Source: Flammula alnicola (Eukaryota > Basidiomycota > Agaricomycetes > Agaricales > Strophariaceae). Taken from it: a DNA stretch of 64,000 nucleotides. Position numbers and translations under genes: made by a program. The stretch covers positions 62,001 through 126,000 of the forward strand of contig JADNRV010000090.1 in the NCBI GenBank assembly GCA_015499995.1. The letters run 5' to 3'. A model generated the notes under the pieces. It searched no databases and had not been told where the DNA came from. It saw only the letters and a program-made list of their open reading frames with translations. Shown one piece after another: positions 1 to 15,587 of the stretch (position 1 is its first letter; every line of letters begins with the position of its first letter).

Positions 1-304
1 GCCATTGAATATTGAGGGTTGTTGAGCGGAGGGCAGGGGTTAATCTGACCCGTGATCAGACCTTCCGCCATCAAACCAAACCAGTGCCTGTTTCTCAAGG
101 GGTCCAGACCCACACACAAAAAAGGTATCAAGCATGCCTTTCTCCCTACCGATTCATATATGCATGTAGTAACCATACTGTGCAATGCGACATATTATAC
201 ATCCACTCATGTATGTATGTATACGACGGGCCAAGGCCTGAAAATGAAAGAAAAAACTGCCCAGCGCTAGACTCTACCCATTCCCACCACAGCATCATCA
301 TCAT

Positions 305-1046
305 TTAGATGAAACCAATCTGTCACATAGCCCCGTTAAATATACCACCTCTATCCACAATGAAAAAAATAGCTCACTTTGTTGGCAACATCCAGAGCAT
401 CGTGGTCCGGTGTCAACCGCACATACGCCTTCTTCTTGCCGTCGGGTCTAGTAGTAGTAGCGTAAGCGAACAAATACCACCACTCTCATGCCCGACATAA
501 AACATACCGGATGAGAGTGTTAACCTTGAGCGCATTGACGTCGTACAGCTTCTTGACCGCATCCTTGATCTGGCGCTTGTTCGACTGGATGTCCACAATG
601 AACACGAGCGTGTTGTGCTCCTCGATCTTCTTCATCGCAGACTCCGTGTTCAGCGGTCTACACAATCAATCAGAAATCAGAACAATCCCATCCAGATAGA
701 AGGATCATCGACGCACGAGACGATAGTCCTGAACTGATCCATCCTCGGCGCATGCGGAATCGACTTGCGCGGGTACTTGGGCTCACGCGCGAGCTTCAAA
801 GTCTTGGGACGGTGAAAAGACACCGACAGCCTCGTCTTGCGCGACGAGTGCGAGTGCGCGCCCTGCAGCGCGGCCTTTTTCGCGGCCTTGGCCTTGTTCT
901 CCTTCGAGTCTGTTGATTGTCACCAAAAAAACCAATCAGCAGCCATGACCTTGAGACGCAACGCAACGCAGCGCAAGAGAGATGAGATGAGATGAGAACG
1001 CACTCTTCTGGGCAGCCTTGCCCTTGGGGGTTTTTGTTGTGGCCAT
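305..1046 (-). CDS. rpl25: 60S ribosomal protein L25/L23a (uL23)
   Basis: Large-subunit ribosomal protein at the polypeptide exit tunnel, where it contacts 26S rRNA and docks SRP and chaperones. Five exons close in frame: 1046-1004, 909-717, 657-508, 447-378 and 319-305, giving 156 residues, a normal length for the eukaryotic family. The N-terminus is the Lys/Ala-rich extension of eukaryotic uL23 ([14 protein letters not shown]). The conserved core follows: [55 protein letters not shown], and the end ANKIGFI. The last exon codes for only four residues plus the stop, so reading through the donor at 377 would give a false C-terminus. The ATG lies about 20 bp after a likely 5'UTR splice acceptor. 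Identity is near certain. Confidence 0.95.
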
Positions 1047-1505
1047 TAGTGCGATGGAGGGAGGTCTGTTAAGGTCAAGAGACAGTCAGCGTTCTGAATT
1101 TCATATCCATCCCATCCAGTGCAACACCCAACGCCGCACACCCCAATCCACCCGGCCTTCCGCATTCCACATTCCACAAATCCACCCCAACCAACCCCCC
1201 CCCAAAAAAAAAGTCGATCCAAAACCACATCCAACCAACACACACCCCATCCATCCATTCCCCCCACCTATTCCCTTCCAAACCCACCCCAATACCTCCT
1301 CAAGACCTCCAATACACCACCAGACACGAAAACCCGGGACATGTGCTCACCTTGAGGAGGGGTGCCGACGATGTTGGGGACGATGAGGAGCTTCGGGCTT
1401 GTTGTCGATGGCTGGTCCGTGGGAATTGCGTTGATTGCCGGGGTGCCGCTTTGGGAAGGACAAAGGTGCCGCGATCACAACCCCTGCATACCGCAAGTCG
1501 CACTG
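1047..1505 (-). promoter_or_regulatory. 5' leader of the uL23 gene with a probable UTR intron
   Basis: On the minus strand a donor (CCTCAAG|GTGAGC near 1352) and an acceptor (CTTAACAG| near 1066) bracket about 285 bp that is very rich in G on that strand (C-rich runs at 1120-1310 on the plus strand). This fits a long 5'UTR intron, a common arrangement in ribosomal protein genes. The short open frames here are low-complexity products of the C-rich sequence. Confidence 0.5.
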
Positions 1506-2496
1506 AATAATAATAATATCGCTAGGCTCAATTAAGCAACCCTCTATCACGTCACAAAACGTGAGAGGGGCTTATAACAAGGTCGGGGTTTCATCAGGGC
1601 AGTGTAAAGTTTGGACTTTTTCATTAAATATCACAACTCTGGTTAAACTTGCCGTTTAGCTTATAAGGAAAGAATTATTCTCCTGCATGTACTGCATCGA
1701 ACCGTATTTTTCATTTTTTATTTGACCCCCTCGTTGCGAATAGGTGCAAGATTCAAAACGACGAGTCGGTTTCGGGCAATTCATTAGTATTTGATGGAGC
1801 CACTACAAAATTTGAATTGATTTTCGCTTGAGACTACAAATTTGATCTAATCACTGTGACACTCCCACACTGCCCTGTTGGGCGTCCGACTTTAGTACAA
1901 AACCGTCCACGTGCGTGGACGGTTTTGCGTCGAGACTAATAATATCGCACTGAACCTGAGGCTTGCATCTATGTATCGACACGCTCGTAGACTGACTGAC
2001 AGTGCCATCTCTCTGCTGCATTCCCGCATCCAGCGCAGAAGCCACCGCTCAACGTTCAACCATAGCCTATCGATAACCAGCAGTGCCAACGATGCACGCC
2101 TCTCCTGCACGAATTCGAATTTGAGCATCGTCACGCAGCCCATCGTACGATGTCCATTCAAATCGTACCGCGTAATTTTTCTCCCATCGTCATCCAAATC
2201 CTCTCTGACACGTCCATGTTCTATACAGAAAACGTAGAACCACCGAATAGCGTCAATCATCCGCACACGAGCACCATGAGCCCACTCCAACTCGTGAGCT
2301 GTCTGCAAGTCGCACTGCGTACCTTTCTTTCCTCTGTCATGAAAATCTTATCTGAAGCTATCGTCGCCCATCCAATCTGCGAGCGACATCTCACCTGTAC
2401 ACCTCCTTTCTCCAAACACACGCTCGTGAGCCCGTCCATCCGGGAGTCGAACCGTGCGTCTTCCTTCTCTCTTTCGGACAAAGGTGCCGCGATCAC
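1458..2496 (+). repeat. 21-bp direct repeat pair (1458-1478 and 2476-2496)
   Basis: The sequence beginning GGACAAAGGTGCCGCGATC occurs twice, identically over 21 bp and about 1 kb apart. The first copy lies in the promoter or leader of the uL23 gene; the second is in non-coding sequence. Function is unknown. Confidence 0.7.
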
Positions 2497-3262
2497 CACA
2501 CGAGCGCATTCATATTCTCTGTAGAACGTCTGCAGAACTATTCTCTATAGAACGATCAAACCATGGAACGCCGTCGAAAAATCAGCCTGCAGAACGGCAT
2601 CACAACTGCCCATACTCGCGATCCCAGGCGCACCATCGACATCGAGACGAATATACGTCCGTACGCCGCCCCGCATACGTCCTCCCCTCACATTTGGTTC
2701 GCCGAACGCTTCAAATCTCGATCTACGCTCTAGCAGCCCTCACCGAAAAAGTGCCCGCCAATCATCTCGGCCCACGAAGGTACTCGGTGCATATTACGCT
2801 ATGTTTCATACCAGTAGGCTGACGATACTCTTCGTGAGTTCTACTTTTCTATATAAAATATGACACTTCGGACAAGATTTGGGGAGGAGGGCAAGGAAGG
2901 TTGCGATGCGACCCACGGATGGACATCGGACGATGGGATTGGACGCGTAGACGTGTGTCGTCGATCTTATTCATCTGGGTGCCCAAGCAATGGCTCCTCA
3001 TGAAGTCTTTCGTTCTTGGGAGAAATTTGAAGTTTGGATTTTATGTCTACCGTGCGCTTTAAATGCCGAAAATTCCAGTACATTATTATATATATCATTT
3101 ATCTCGGAGAAATCTCAGTTTCGCGGAGATTCAATTGTACGGTACGGCACGGCTTCTGTTTCAACCATTTTGAATGATTCGCGAACATGATGCATGATGC
3201 ATGATGATTGATCCGTCCACGCGCCCGCTCGTACCAGGTCAACAACTCGAAAATCAAACCAA
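1550..3262. other. Gene-poor stretch before the transposon
   Basis: No open frame here shows a recognisable protein or a convincing exon chain. It contains a perfect 14-bp-arm palindrome (1898-1927), the second copy of a 21-bp direct repeat (2476-2496; the first copy is at 1458-1478), and CT-rich stretches. Phrases like 'attctctgtagaa' and 'cgaaggtac' recur on the far side of the transposon at 7370-7460, so both flanks may belong to one old repetitive region split by the insertion. Confidence 0.4.
1898..1927. repeat. Perfect palindrome, 14-bp arms, 2-nt loop
   Basis: The left arm CAAAACCGTCCACG (1898-1911) is followed by TG and its exact reverse complement (1914-1927). As RNA or single-stranded DNA it would form a stable hairpin. 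It does not lie beside a recognised gene end. Confidence 0.85.
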
Positions 3263-3264
3263 TA

Positions 3265-3292
3265 CAGTTATCCACCACTCACTGACACAAAC
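3265..3292 (+). repeat. Left terminal inverted repeat of the transposon
   Basis: 28 bp, inverted relative to 7011-7038 with a single mismatch at 3275. The outer end is preceded by TA at 3263-3264. Confidence 0.92.
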
Positions 3293-3426
3293 ATTTTCTC
3301 GGCCTTCGCTACAAAGGAACCACAATACATCACATAAAATTTAGTCATACAAAATGTCTAAATACATTTATAGTACTTAAATCCCAAGCCTCAAAATATT
3401 CACAGTTCATTGCGCGGAGTTATGGA

Positions 3427-4115
3427 ATGAAAAGTGAAATCCATCACGGAAACCAGTCAATGACACAGTCACCGACTTCTCTTTCTGGACGATTCCAGAG
3501 TTTGCGCTTGTTTGCTCAGCCTTCCGCCTCGACTGTCATGTCAGATTCAGAGGAACCTCTGAGTTCACCGTCTCCCGCTGCCATCCATCTTAACCGGCGC
3601 TCAAATGAGCCAATCACACCCCCAAGGTCATCGCGCCTAAAGAGGTCTCACCCTGTGCACACTAGCAAGCACACCTCAAGTAGAAAATCAAGCCAAGAAA
3701 CCAACACTCATGCAGGTGGATCACCGTCGAAGAAAAGCCAGTGAGTCGATTCCTATCACTAGAAAACATGAAATTATAATTTATTTCCAGTAGCAGGCAC
3801 TCGACATCCCTCTCGCCAGCCTGGCCTGGCCGCACTGGGCCAGGCGAGCACATTTCAAGCCCTGCCAGTTGGAACAAGAGCCTGGGACGTAAATATCAAC
3901 GCTGCCGCTATTGCAGGGACGCGTTTCTTGATTACACGGAGATGCAACACAAATATCACAGTGCTAACGCCAGCGTCCGCCGTCTGACCATGGAACACGA
4001 TAAATTACGAGAGCATTTGGAATTGACGAAGAGAATAATGGCGTATTTTGGTGGAAAATTGACGGAGGAAGCAAAAATCTTGAGCAAAGATTTCTCCTTC
4101 TCAGATGTAGAGTAG
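3427..4115 (+). CDS. Transposon accessory protein, Ser/Pro-rich with C-terminal coiled coil
   Basis: Two exons (3427-3740 and 3791-4115) join through a 50-bp GT..AG intron to give 212 residues. The start is the first ATG followed by an open frame; ATG 3422 stops at once. Residues 1-115 are rich in Ser, Pro and Thr with basic patches (TPPRSSRLKRSHP near the middle) that could be a nuclear localisation signal. A CRYC motif (Cys143, Cys146) precedes a predicted coiled coil at about 153-200, and the chain ends acidic (SFSDVE). I do not recognise the family. Being inside the TIRs and convergent with the transposase, it is inferred to assist or regulate transposition, perhaps by dimerising or binding DNA or the transposase. 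The splice junction and unbroken second exon support a real gene. Confidence 0.65.
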
Positions 4116-4191
4116 GATTGAAATGCTATTTTGTTTCTGCTATTCTTTCTGAGTCTGCATGCAGCACAATGAAGTTTATTGAAATAGTATT

Positions 4192-6700
4192 CTATGATTC
4201 TGAGCCCGAAGTTTCCGAGTCTGACCCTTCACTGTCTGAGTCAGTTTTTCCATTGTCTCCTTCACCCTCAGCATCTTCACCTTCGTCCACAGGTCCAGCA
4301 ACACCTGGGATGGGTATCTTGGGTAGGAGCCGGTCCTTTAACAGCGGCTTTCTCCATCGGGTTTGACGCTTCTCAACCTTTGCTTGATCTCTCTCACGCT
4401 CCCACTTCTCAACGTCCACATTCCATTCCTTCCTCAGAGCCCTGTTCTTCGCCACGCGTTCAGCCGCTGCTGCCTTGTATTCTGCCATGATGGGTGCTCT
4501 TGCTTGACGAGCAGTCTTCCGAGCCTCAGCTTCATCTGCTTTCTTTGCAACCTCTGCTGTATGGTCTCTGACTCGCTCCGTGAAGCTTCGAGAAGTCAAG
4601 AGACGTGGAAGTCCATCTCCAACGAGCCGGCCCTTTTTTTGTTTGTTCTTTTTTGCCTCTTCTTGTGCCTCAAGCTGATGGCGGACTGAATCCACATAGG
4701 CTCCGTTGAGCACCAGACTAGATTGCATGGTAATGAGCTGTTGTTTGCGTGCTGAATTTATCGTGTTAACTTCCATCAATGCTTTTTGTAGTTCATGTTC
4801 ACGAGCGGTCAGCGGGGTTTGTGCCAGGAGCCGTGCATATTTTGGTTTCTGGGGTGAGATCTCATGCAGGGTGAAGAGTGGAGGCTGAGATGTTGATTGG
4901 ATGGGTGATGAGGAAACAATGAATGATGCAGAGGAGGTACGAAGGGAATTAATTGCCTCACGAATTGGGCTGCTAAATGGGTTGTCAGGATGGCTTTCCG
5001 TACGTTGGCGCCTTCGTGGGGGGCATGGCGATGAGCTGTCAACTTCGCCATCTGTGTCTCCAGCCTCGGTATCTCCAGCTTCAGCAGCGGCTTCAGGTTC
5101 AGGAGCGACAATATTTCGGGCACGTCTCTGAGCATGGTATAACAAGTTGGTGACAGCGCGGACAGGTGTAGATGGGGCAACTGGCAAATTACCACGGCAG
5201 GAAGTTTCGAGGCTCGGGGCCATCATAGCTGGCGTGACGACATCTCGGTTGAATGGGACAATGCCCGTTTTTTCGAATGCAGCCTTGATGTTGGATGGAG
5301 TCAATGCACGAACATGTGCCGCCGCGTAAATCCGCAAAAAGTTTGTCTTGTCAATTTTCGTCCGCTTTTCTCGAGTCCATTTATCCTTCTCTTGTGTCCA
5401 GAAAACCTTCAAAGGCCCAAAGATAACGACGTCGAGACCTTGATAGACGTGGGTACCATGTGCAGGGTAGCATAGGACATGGATCCGATGAGTGCGTGCA
5501 AAGCGGAGGAATTCGAGGGTATAGTGGGAGTTGTGTCCATCAACAAAGAGGACTCGGGTTCGTCCCTTCGCTTTATCCTTCGTTTGCTCATGGAAGTCCT
5601 TAATGTATTCAACTCCAATTTCTCCATCAGTCCATCCTTTCTTCGAGTAGCCGAGTCTAAGGTTCAAGGATGTCAGCAAGGTCTCAGATCAACGCAAAAG
5701 GAACTCACGACGCATCCAGGGGATTGTCTTGATCCCACTTAACCTGATATGCCTGGCCCTTGAAGATTACCGCAGGCTTGAGTGAGGTTCCATCCGCGCA
5801 AATGGTGACAATGACAGTTGTATTCTCTCGACCACCATCTGATTGCTGATGCTGCGTCTTCTTTCCTTTAGCCCCAATAACCCGCACCCGGACACCACCC
5901 TCTCCAAAAAAGCCTGATTCATCACTTCCATAGGCATTCTCTGGCAGGACTTCAACTGGCTCCCCATGCTCGTCAACCTCCCAATCCATCTCCGGCAGGA
6001 CTTCAGCATCATCAAACTCATGATCCCTCCTTCCCTTCAAAACGTCGTCAACAAGGTCATACCACATCTCCTTTGTCGTCAGATTTACTGCCCGGCCGCG
6101 TTTAGTTTCGAGGTTGTGGCTCCAGTAGGTTTTGAGCCGATCTGAATACTTCGTCATGAAGCGGTTGGTCCAGTTTTTGCTGACTCCGTCTTTAGGAAAA
6201 TTGAGTGCCTTCCTAGCCCAACAGATCTCATCAACGTGCGCTTTCAGCCTCTCGTGGCTGAGTGGAAATCCACGCGCTGCAACCTCTACGGCAAAGTCGA
6301 TAACCGTGTCGACTTCGTCAGGGAGAAGCCAGGATTTCTCGCTATTGCTGACACTTTTTGGCTTGCCACCTTGTGCAAGACGACGTAAGGTGCATGGGTC
6401 AAGCTTTAAGGTGTGCTTTGTCTCTGCATAGTGTTCATCTTCAATTTTCTTGCAGATTTTTCGGAGGCTCAGTGGTTTCCGGTTTTCAGCCTCGGAAATT
6501 TGGTGTTCATGGCGGTAGAGAGCAACAGCGCGTGTAAAAAGTCTGTTTCTTGTTTCGTAGGTGATTTGTCGTTTCTTCAGCTCAGACTTTGCGCGTCCGA
6601 CCATTTTTACGAGAGAAGTGGTCTTTTTTCGAGGACCAGGAGGGCGCTTCCTGTTTAGGGAGCGTGACTTAGTGTCACACATTAAATCTCGCCCGTTCAT
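4192..6700 (-). CDS. DDE transposase (DDE_1, pogo/Fot1 type)
   Basis: Cut-and-paste transposase expected to bind the element's TIRs and integrate at TA. Exons 6700-5709 and 5656-4192 join across a 52-bp intron into 818 residues. The N-terminus is basic. About residues 60-205 form the CENP-B/Tc5-like DNA-binding part (FPLSHERLKAHVDEICWAR, then NWTNRFMTKY and WSHNLE). The catalytic core shows the first Asp at 260 (YGSDESGF), the second at 370 (VDGHNSHYT) and the third at 406 (QGLDVVIFGPLK), with 35 residues between the last two: DD35D. The C-terminal third is charged and helical and ends in an acidic Ser/Asp/Glu tail. All catalytic residues and the reading frame are intact, so the gene could be functional. 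Confidence 0.92.
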
Positions 6701-7010
6701 CCCTATACCCTGTTCTTCGTTTTGGAGCTTTCTTGTCCACTTCCTTGTGCTAAATAATATGTATTTAATATCTATGAACTATGTTATTAAAAGTTTGGGG
6801 CAAAAAATGGGCCTGTATTGATGTCTGAGGCTGTGAGATGTTCTTAAGGGCTTCCAATGAAGAAAATTTTCTTGTCATTAATTCTACAGGATGATATATT
6901 CTTATTTGAACAGATATTAAGATTCAAGACAGTTAAATAAACCTCCATGATTATTGTCTAAGTGATACAAGAAGGACTGAAGCCGTGGGATGTGTTTGTG
7001 TCAGTGACCG

Positions 7011-7038
7011 GTTTGTGTCAGTGAGTGATGGATAACTG
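7011..7038 (-). repeat. Right terminal inverted repeat of the transposon
   Basis: 28 bp, mirror of 3265-3292, followed by TA at 7039-7040. Its inner 13 bp (7011-7023) are repeated in direct orientation at 6994-7006. Confidence 0.92.
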
Positions 7039-7040
7039 TA

Positions 7041-8280
7041 TCCTCTCCAAACGAGCTTCGGAGTCTGCTGCTGAGTCTTCCTGAACTCGTCCTGCTACCA
7101 ATTCTAGCTGGAACTCACTTGCCTTCGCCCTTCAAAAAATCTACGCGACTCCGAGGCTCACAGTCTGGACAGAGAGTGTCATAATCAAAAGTTACGCTTA
7201 CACGAACCCTTTAGTACAACTTTGAGTGTCCACATTACTTTACTCTCAATGTAATGCAACGAAGGCAGCTCTTGCAGACTTCGTACTCTAGCCACGAAGG
7301 CAATCGAGTCAGGCCCTGGCCACGATACGTACGCCAATGTTCATCATCGAAATCTTCCCTGACATCTCTGATATTCTCTGTAGAATGGGCAGATCACCCT
7401 CGAAGAGAACCATTTCCCCCTACCGCGTGGCCATGAACCCGGAGCGACGAAGGTACATGCCACGCCTGAACTTCTCGCTCCGAGGTCCTCTGGCCAAAAA
7501 TCCGAAATGTTAGTTGCAATCGACTCTTTTGCTTTGGTCCGACGCGCAAATCATTTCTCAATCGAGGATCAGAAACTCATTTGACAACGCGATAGCACTG
7601 GGTAAACTACAGAAGCCTTATAACAGAACCGGCCACGAACTTTCGGTGACATCGCACAAAAGGTTCCTCCCTGCGCGTGGTCACGAAATCATGTAGAATG
7701 AATGCTCCTCGACATCTTCGCTATTTCATTTACAGAAGGCGAACAAGGTTCGTCCTAAGTCAGCCTCGCCAACACCTCCATAACTAGCTTCGTCCTTATC
7801 TTTGTCAAGCAATGTAAAACACAATACATTTGTGGAAACTCGTCTGTTACCAGTCCCCGCTTGCGTCACATCATCAAGAAAGCGATGGCGTCGGCTCCAA
7901 CTAATCCACCATGCCTCAGGGGTGCCTGTCGGCTTTCTTATTACCTTGCTCTAACTACCTTGATTGTATATCAATATTCTTACCTCGAGCGCAACAACCC
8001 AAAAGACAACAACCTCATCCTTCAAACTCCAGAAACCTCAAGCTCCAAAGCCTACTCATCCACCGGATGTCCCAAAAATAGCAGGCGATATCTTCCAGGA
8101 CGACCCCACTGGGGAAGTCTAAAAATACACGGACACGCCCTTTGACACTCTCCATTTCGACGTCCAAATTATCTCAACGAGCCCTGGTTTTGTGGTACTC
8201 ACTTTATTGATTGAATTTAACCAGGACTTCTGTCTGTGAAGGTTCGGACGATGATTATATGAGTGCCATTGGATAACGTA
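7041..8280. other. Region without a clear gene between transposon and DUF6533 gene
   Basis: Open frames are short and resemble no known protein. Segments at 7250-7460 and 7640-7740 share short CT-rich phrases with 2120-2560 left of the transposon. At about 7990-8230 the plus strand reads as Pro/Lys-rich protein-like sequence (KPTHPPDVPKIAGDIFQDDP, then a stop, then KYTDTPFDTLHFDVQ), which may be a decayed exon of an unidentified gene. Confidence 0.35.
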
Positions 8281-8289
8281 TGGGCGGTT

Positions 8290-8297
8290 TATATAAG
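8290..8297 (+). promoter_or_regulatory. TATA box (TATATAAG) of the DUF6533 gene
   Basis: TATATAAG lies 95 bp before the chosen ATG at 8392, a plausible distance for a start site about 30 bp downstream and a short leader. Confidence 0.6.
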
Positions 8298-8391
8298 AAG
8301 GGAACCCTGGCACCGACCTTTCCTTGCTTTGGACTTTCCTTCACTTCTCGTCAGCCATTATCACCCCCTTCCTTCAACAGTCGATGCAAAC

Positions 8392-10386
8392 ATGCCGCAA
8401 CATGTCCCAGCTGTATACCCTGACATATCCGATACGTAGGCGTCTCCTTGAGTTTTATGTTTCATCCTTTTATTCACTTATTTACTTCCCAGCGTCCGGA
8501 CGAATGTGAGTTCAGTATGCCTATTTTATGCCAGCGGCAACCCTCAAGGCTTCCAGTACGTTGGCTTTGCCAGCTTCATAGTCTTGATATGGGACCATAT
8601 CGACACATTTACCGATGAAGTGAGGCGCTTGTGCAGGTTATGCAGGCCTTCATCGCAACCTGACGGTTTTTGTAGGTTGAATTGATATGGAAAGGCAAAC
8701 GGAAAGGCCTCTGTGAGTACGTCGCTTAACCGAAGGATGCAATGTAAAATGACACGAATTTATTGAATCACAGTTGTGTACCTCTTTCTTTTCGTGCGTC
8801 TCTACTTTTCAGGCCGGTCATGAACATTCGGCTCAGATTCGTACCAGAATCGTTACTTTACGCCTCTAGGGTTTATCATCAACTTATACGGTGCGTACAC
8901 GCCTTGCAAGCGTTCGGTACAATTCGTGACCTTCGTTCTATCCTCTACCTACAGCATACCTATCACCGAGTTGGACAATCGAAGTATGGCCTCACTATTT
9001 TTCAAACTGGAAACTCTCTAACGACTCTTCTTTTTCTGAACTAGAGGTTCCGTACATGAATACGGAAATTATATACCCGGGGCTGACTACATATCAGATG
9101 CGGGCGCTTCGTCCGGTATGAGGGTTGTACAGTTGCCATTGCGGTCGAAGTCGTCGGTCTCATGATGCTTCTCCGCATCAATGCACTCTACCCGCATCAA
9201 AAATGGATAACGAGAGGGCTCGGAGCTCTTCTTATTTTCGAGACCGTCGTGAACGCGTGGTTGATTAGTCGAGGTGAACGTAAGTTGACTCAATTTCAGG
9301 TGTCACTTCATTCGCAACATCGATACATGATGGATTCTCTTCACACTGCAGCTGTCGCTCATAATCCCAACTCAGGCATTCACGGTGAGCTTATTAGACC
9401 ACAGGGGCAAAGCCAATTCGGATAGAACTGATCATTCATTCATTCTAGCCTGCAGTATGGTTTTCGACCCTGCAATGTAAGTGTGTCCTGGCTCGCTGAG
9501 GGCAATCTGTCTGTCCGATTCCAAATCCTGATATGTAACGTTCTACAGAAGCGGCGCAGCTTCAGCATCCGCATGGATACCTCTTCTATACGACACAATA
9601 ATCTTCGGGCTGACACTTTACCGGACTGTTCCTCCAATCCGCAGAGAAGAAGCCAGCTACATTATTAAACGACTTCTCGAGGATGGCTTACTGTATTACA
9701 GGTCAATGATACTTTTCAAGGAAGTAATTTGTGCTGATCTCCCCGTTTTAATGGATCGACAGCGTGATATTTTCGGTCACTCTTGTCCTGACGATCATGA
9801 TTGTCGCAGCTCCCCCAGGTACCAAGAATATCGCCGCCCAGTGAGTGTCTCTGTATTGCCTATCTCTCCGTCTCTTACACGTCGAAAATCGTAGGATGGA
9901 ACAATTGTGAGATCCATAAACTAATTTTCTTGAAGACATTTCCGACGTTGACCTTGTATTCTTGATTCAAAATGCAGAATCACTGTAAGCGTTCCAAGTC
10001 TCAACGTAATGGAATAGTTGATTAATCCACGGTCGCGTTGGAAGGTCGCAATGATGTCCAGAATCACATTGAACCTCAAGAAAGCTGGCGAACGATTGAA
10101 CAACGACTGTCTCTCTTCCCCAAAATCCTTGCTTTTCGATCGTCGCAAACGCCGTCGCCGTCCATCATCAATGAACTATCCTTCGCTTACGATGAGCCTC
10201 CCCACCCCAACCCTTGCAGCTGCTGCCGTCAACCATATCGCGGGTACAGCTCTCAGGTTTGCAAGACCTATCCCTCCGACACCCAACACTATCGACGAAA
10301 TACCAGAGCCTAATGAATCTTACGAAGCGTACAAGAAACCGCCACCAGTACTAACTTCGCCCCCTCGAATGGCCCTATTAGTATAA
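8392..10386 (+). CDS. DUF6533 multi-pass membrane protein
   Basis: Member of an agaricomycete-rich family of about seven-TM proteins headed by DUF6533; function unknown, possibly receptor-like. Sixteen exons close in frame to 362 residues: 8392-8435, 8493-8505, 8557-8619, 8676-8712, 8774-8793, 8848-8890, 8955-8983, 9047-9051, 9098-9279, 9352-9384, 9449-9476, 9549-9701, 9763-9840, 9895-9906, 9978-9984, 10045-10386. Family landmarks appear in order: YVGFASFIVLIWDHIDTF, NRYFTPLGFIINLYAYLS, RFVRYEG, LRINALYPHQKW, AHNPNSGIH, ASAWIPLLYDT, EEASYIIKRLLEDGLLYY, VTLVLTIMIVAAPPG and MMSRITLNLKKAG. Two micro-exons of 5 nt (9047-9051) and 7 nt (9978-9984) are needed to keep the conserved protein in frame. 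The C-terminal tail is polar and Pro-rich. The family call is secure; the micro-exons need cDNA. Confidence 0.85.

Positions 10387-15587
<5,201 letters not shown>

Larger units (their letters stand above)
3265..7038. mobile_element. Pogo/Fot1-like TIR transposon, 3,774 bp, apparently intact
   Basis: Terminal inverted repeats of 28 bp (3265-3292 and 7011-7038, starting CAGTTATCCA) match at 27 of 28 positions, the one difference being at 3275. Each end is flanked by TA (3263-3264 and 7039-7040), the target duplication of the Tc1/mariner/pogo superfamily. Inside are a DD35D transposase on the minus strand and a second spliced gene on the plus strand, convergent with 76 bp between stops. Both frames are open, which suggests recent activity. 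The right end also carries an extra internal copy of the inner TIR sequence (6994-7006). The DDE type and TA duplication are directly visible; the assignment to pogo/Fot1 rests on the transposase. Confidence 0.92.

Noticed and set aside
1892..2308. 138-codon minus-strand open frame
   Set aside because: No family features, overlaps the palindrome, and overlapping frames of similar size exist on the plus strand.
2440..2515. tRNA-like B box (GGTTCGACTCC on the minus strand)
   Set aside because: The flanking bases do not pair as a T-arm and no A box or acceptor stem is found at the right distance.
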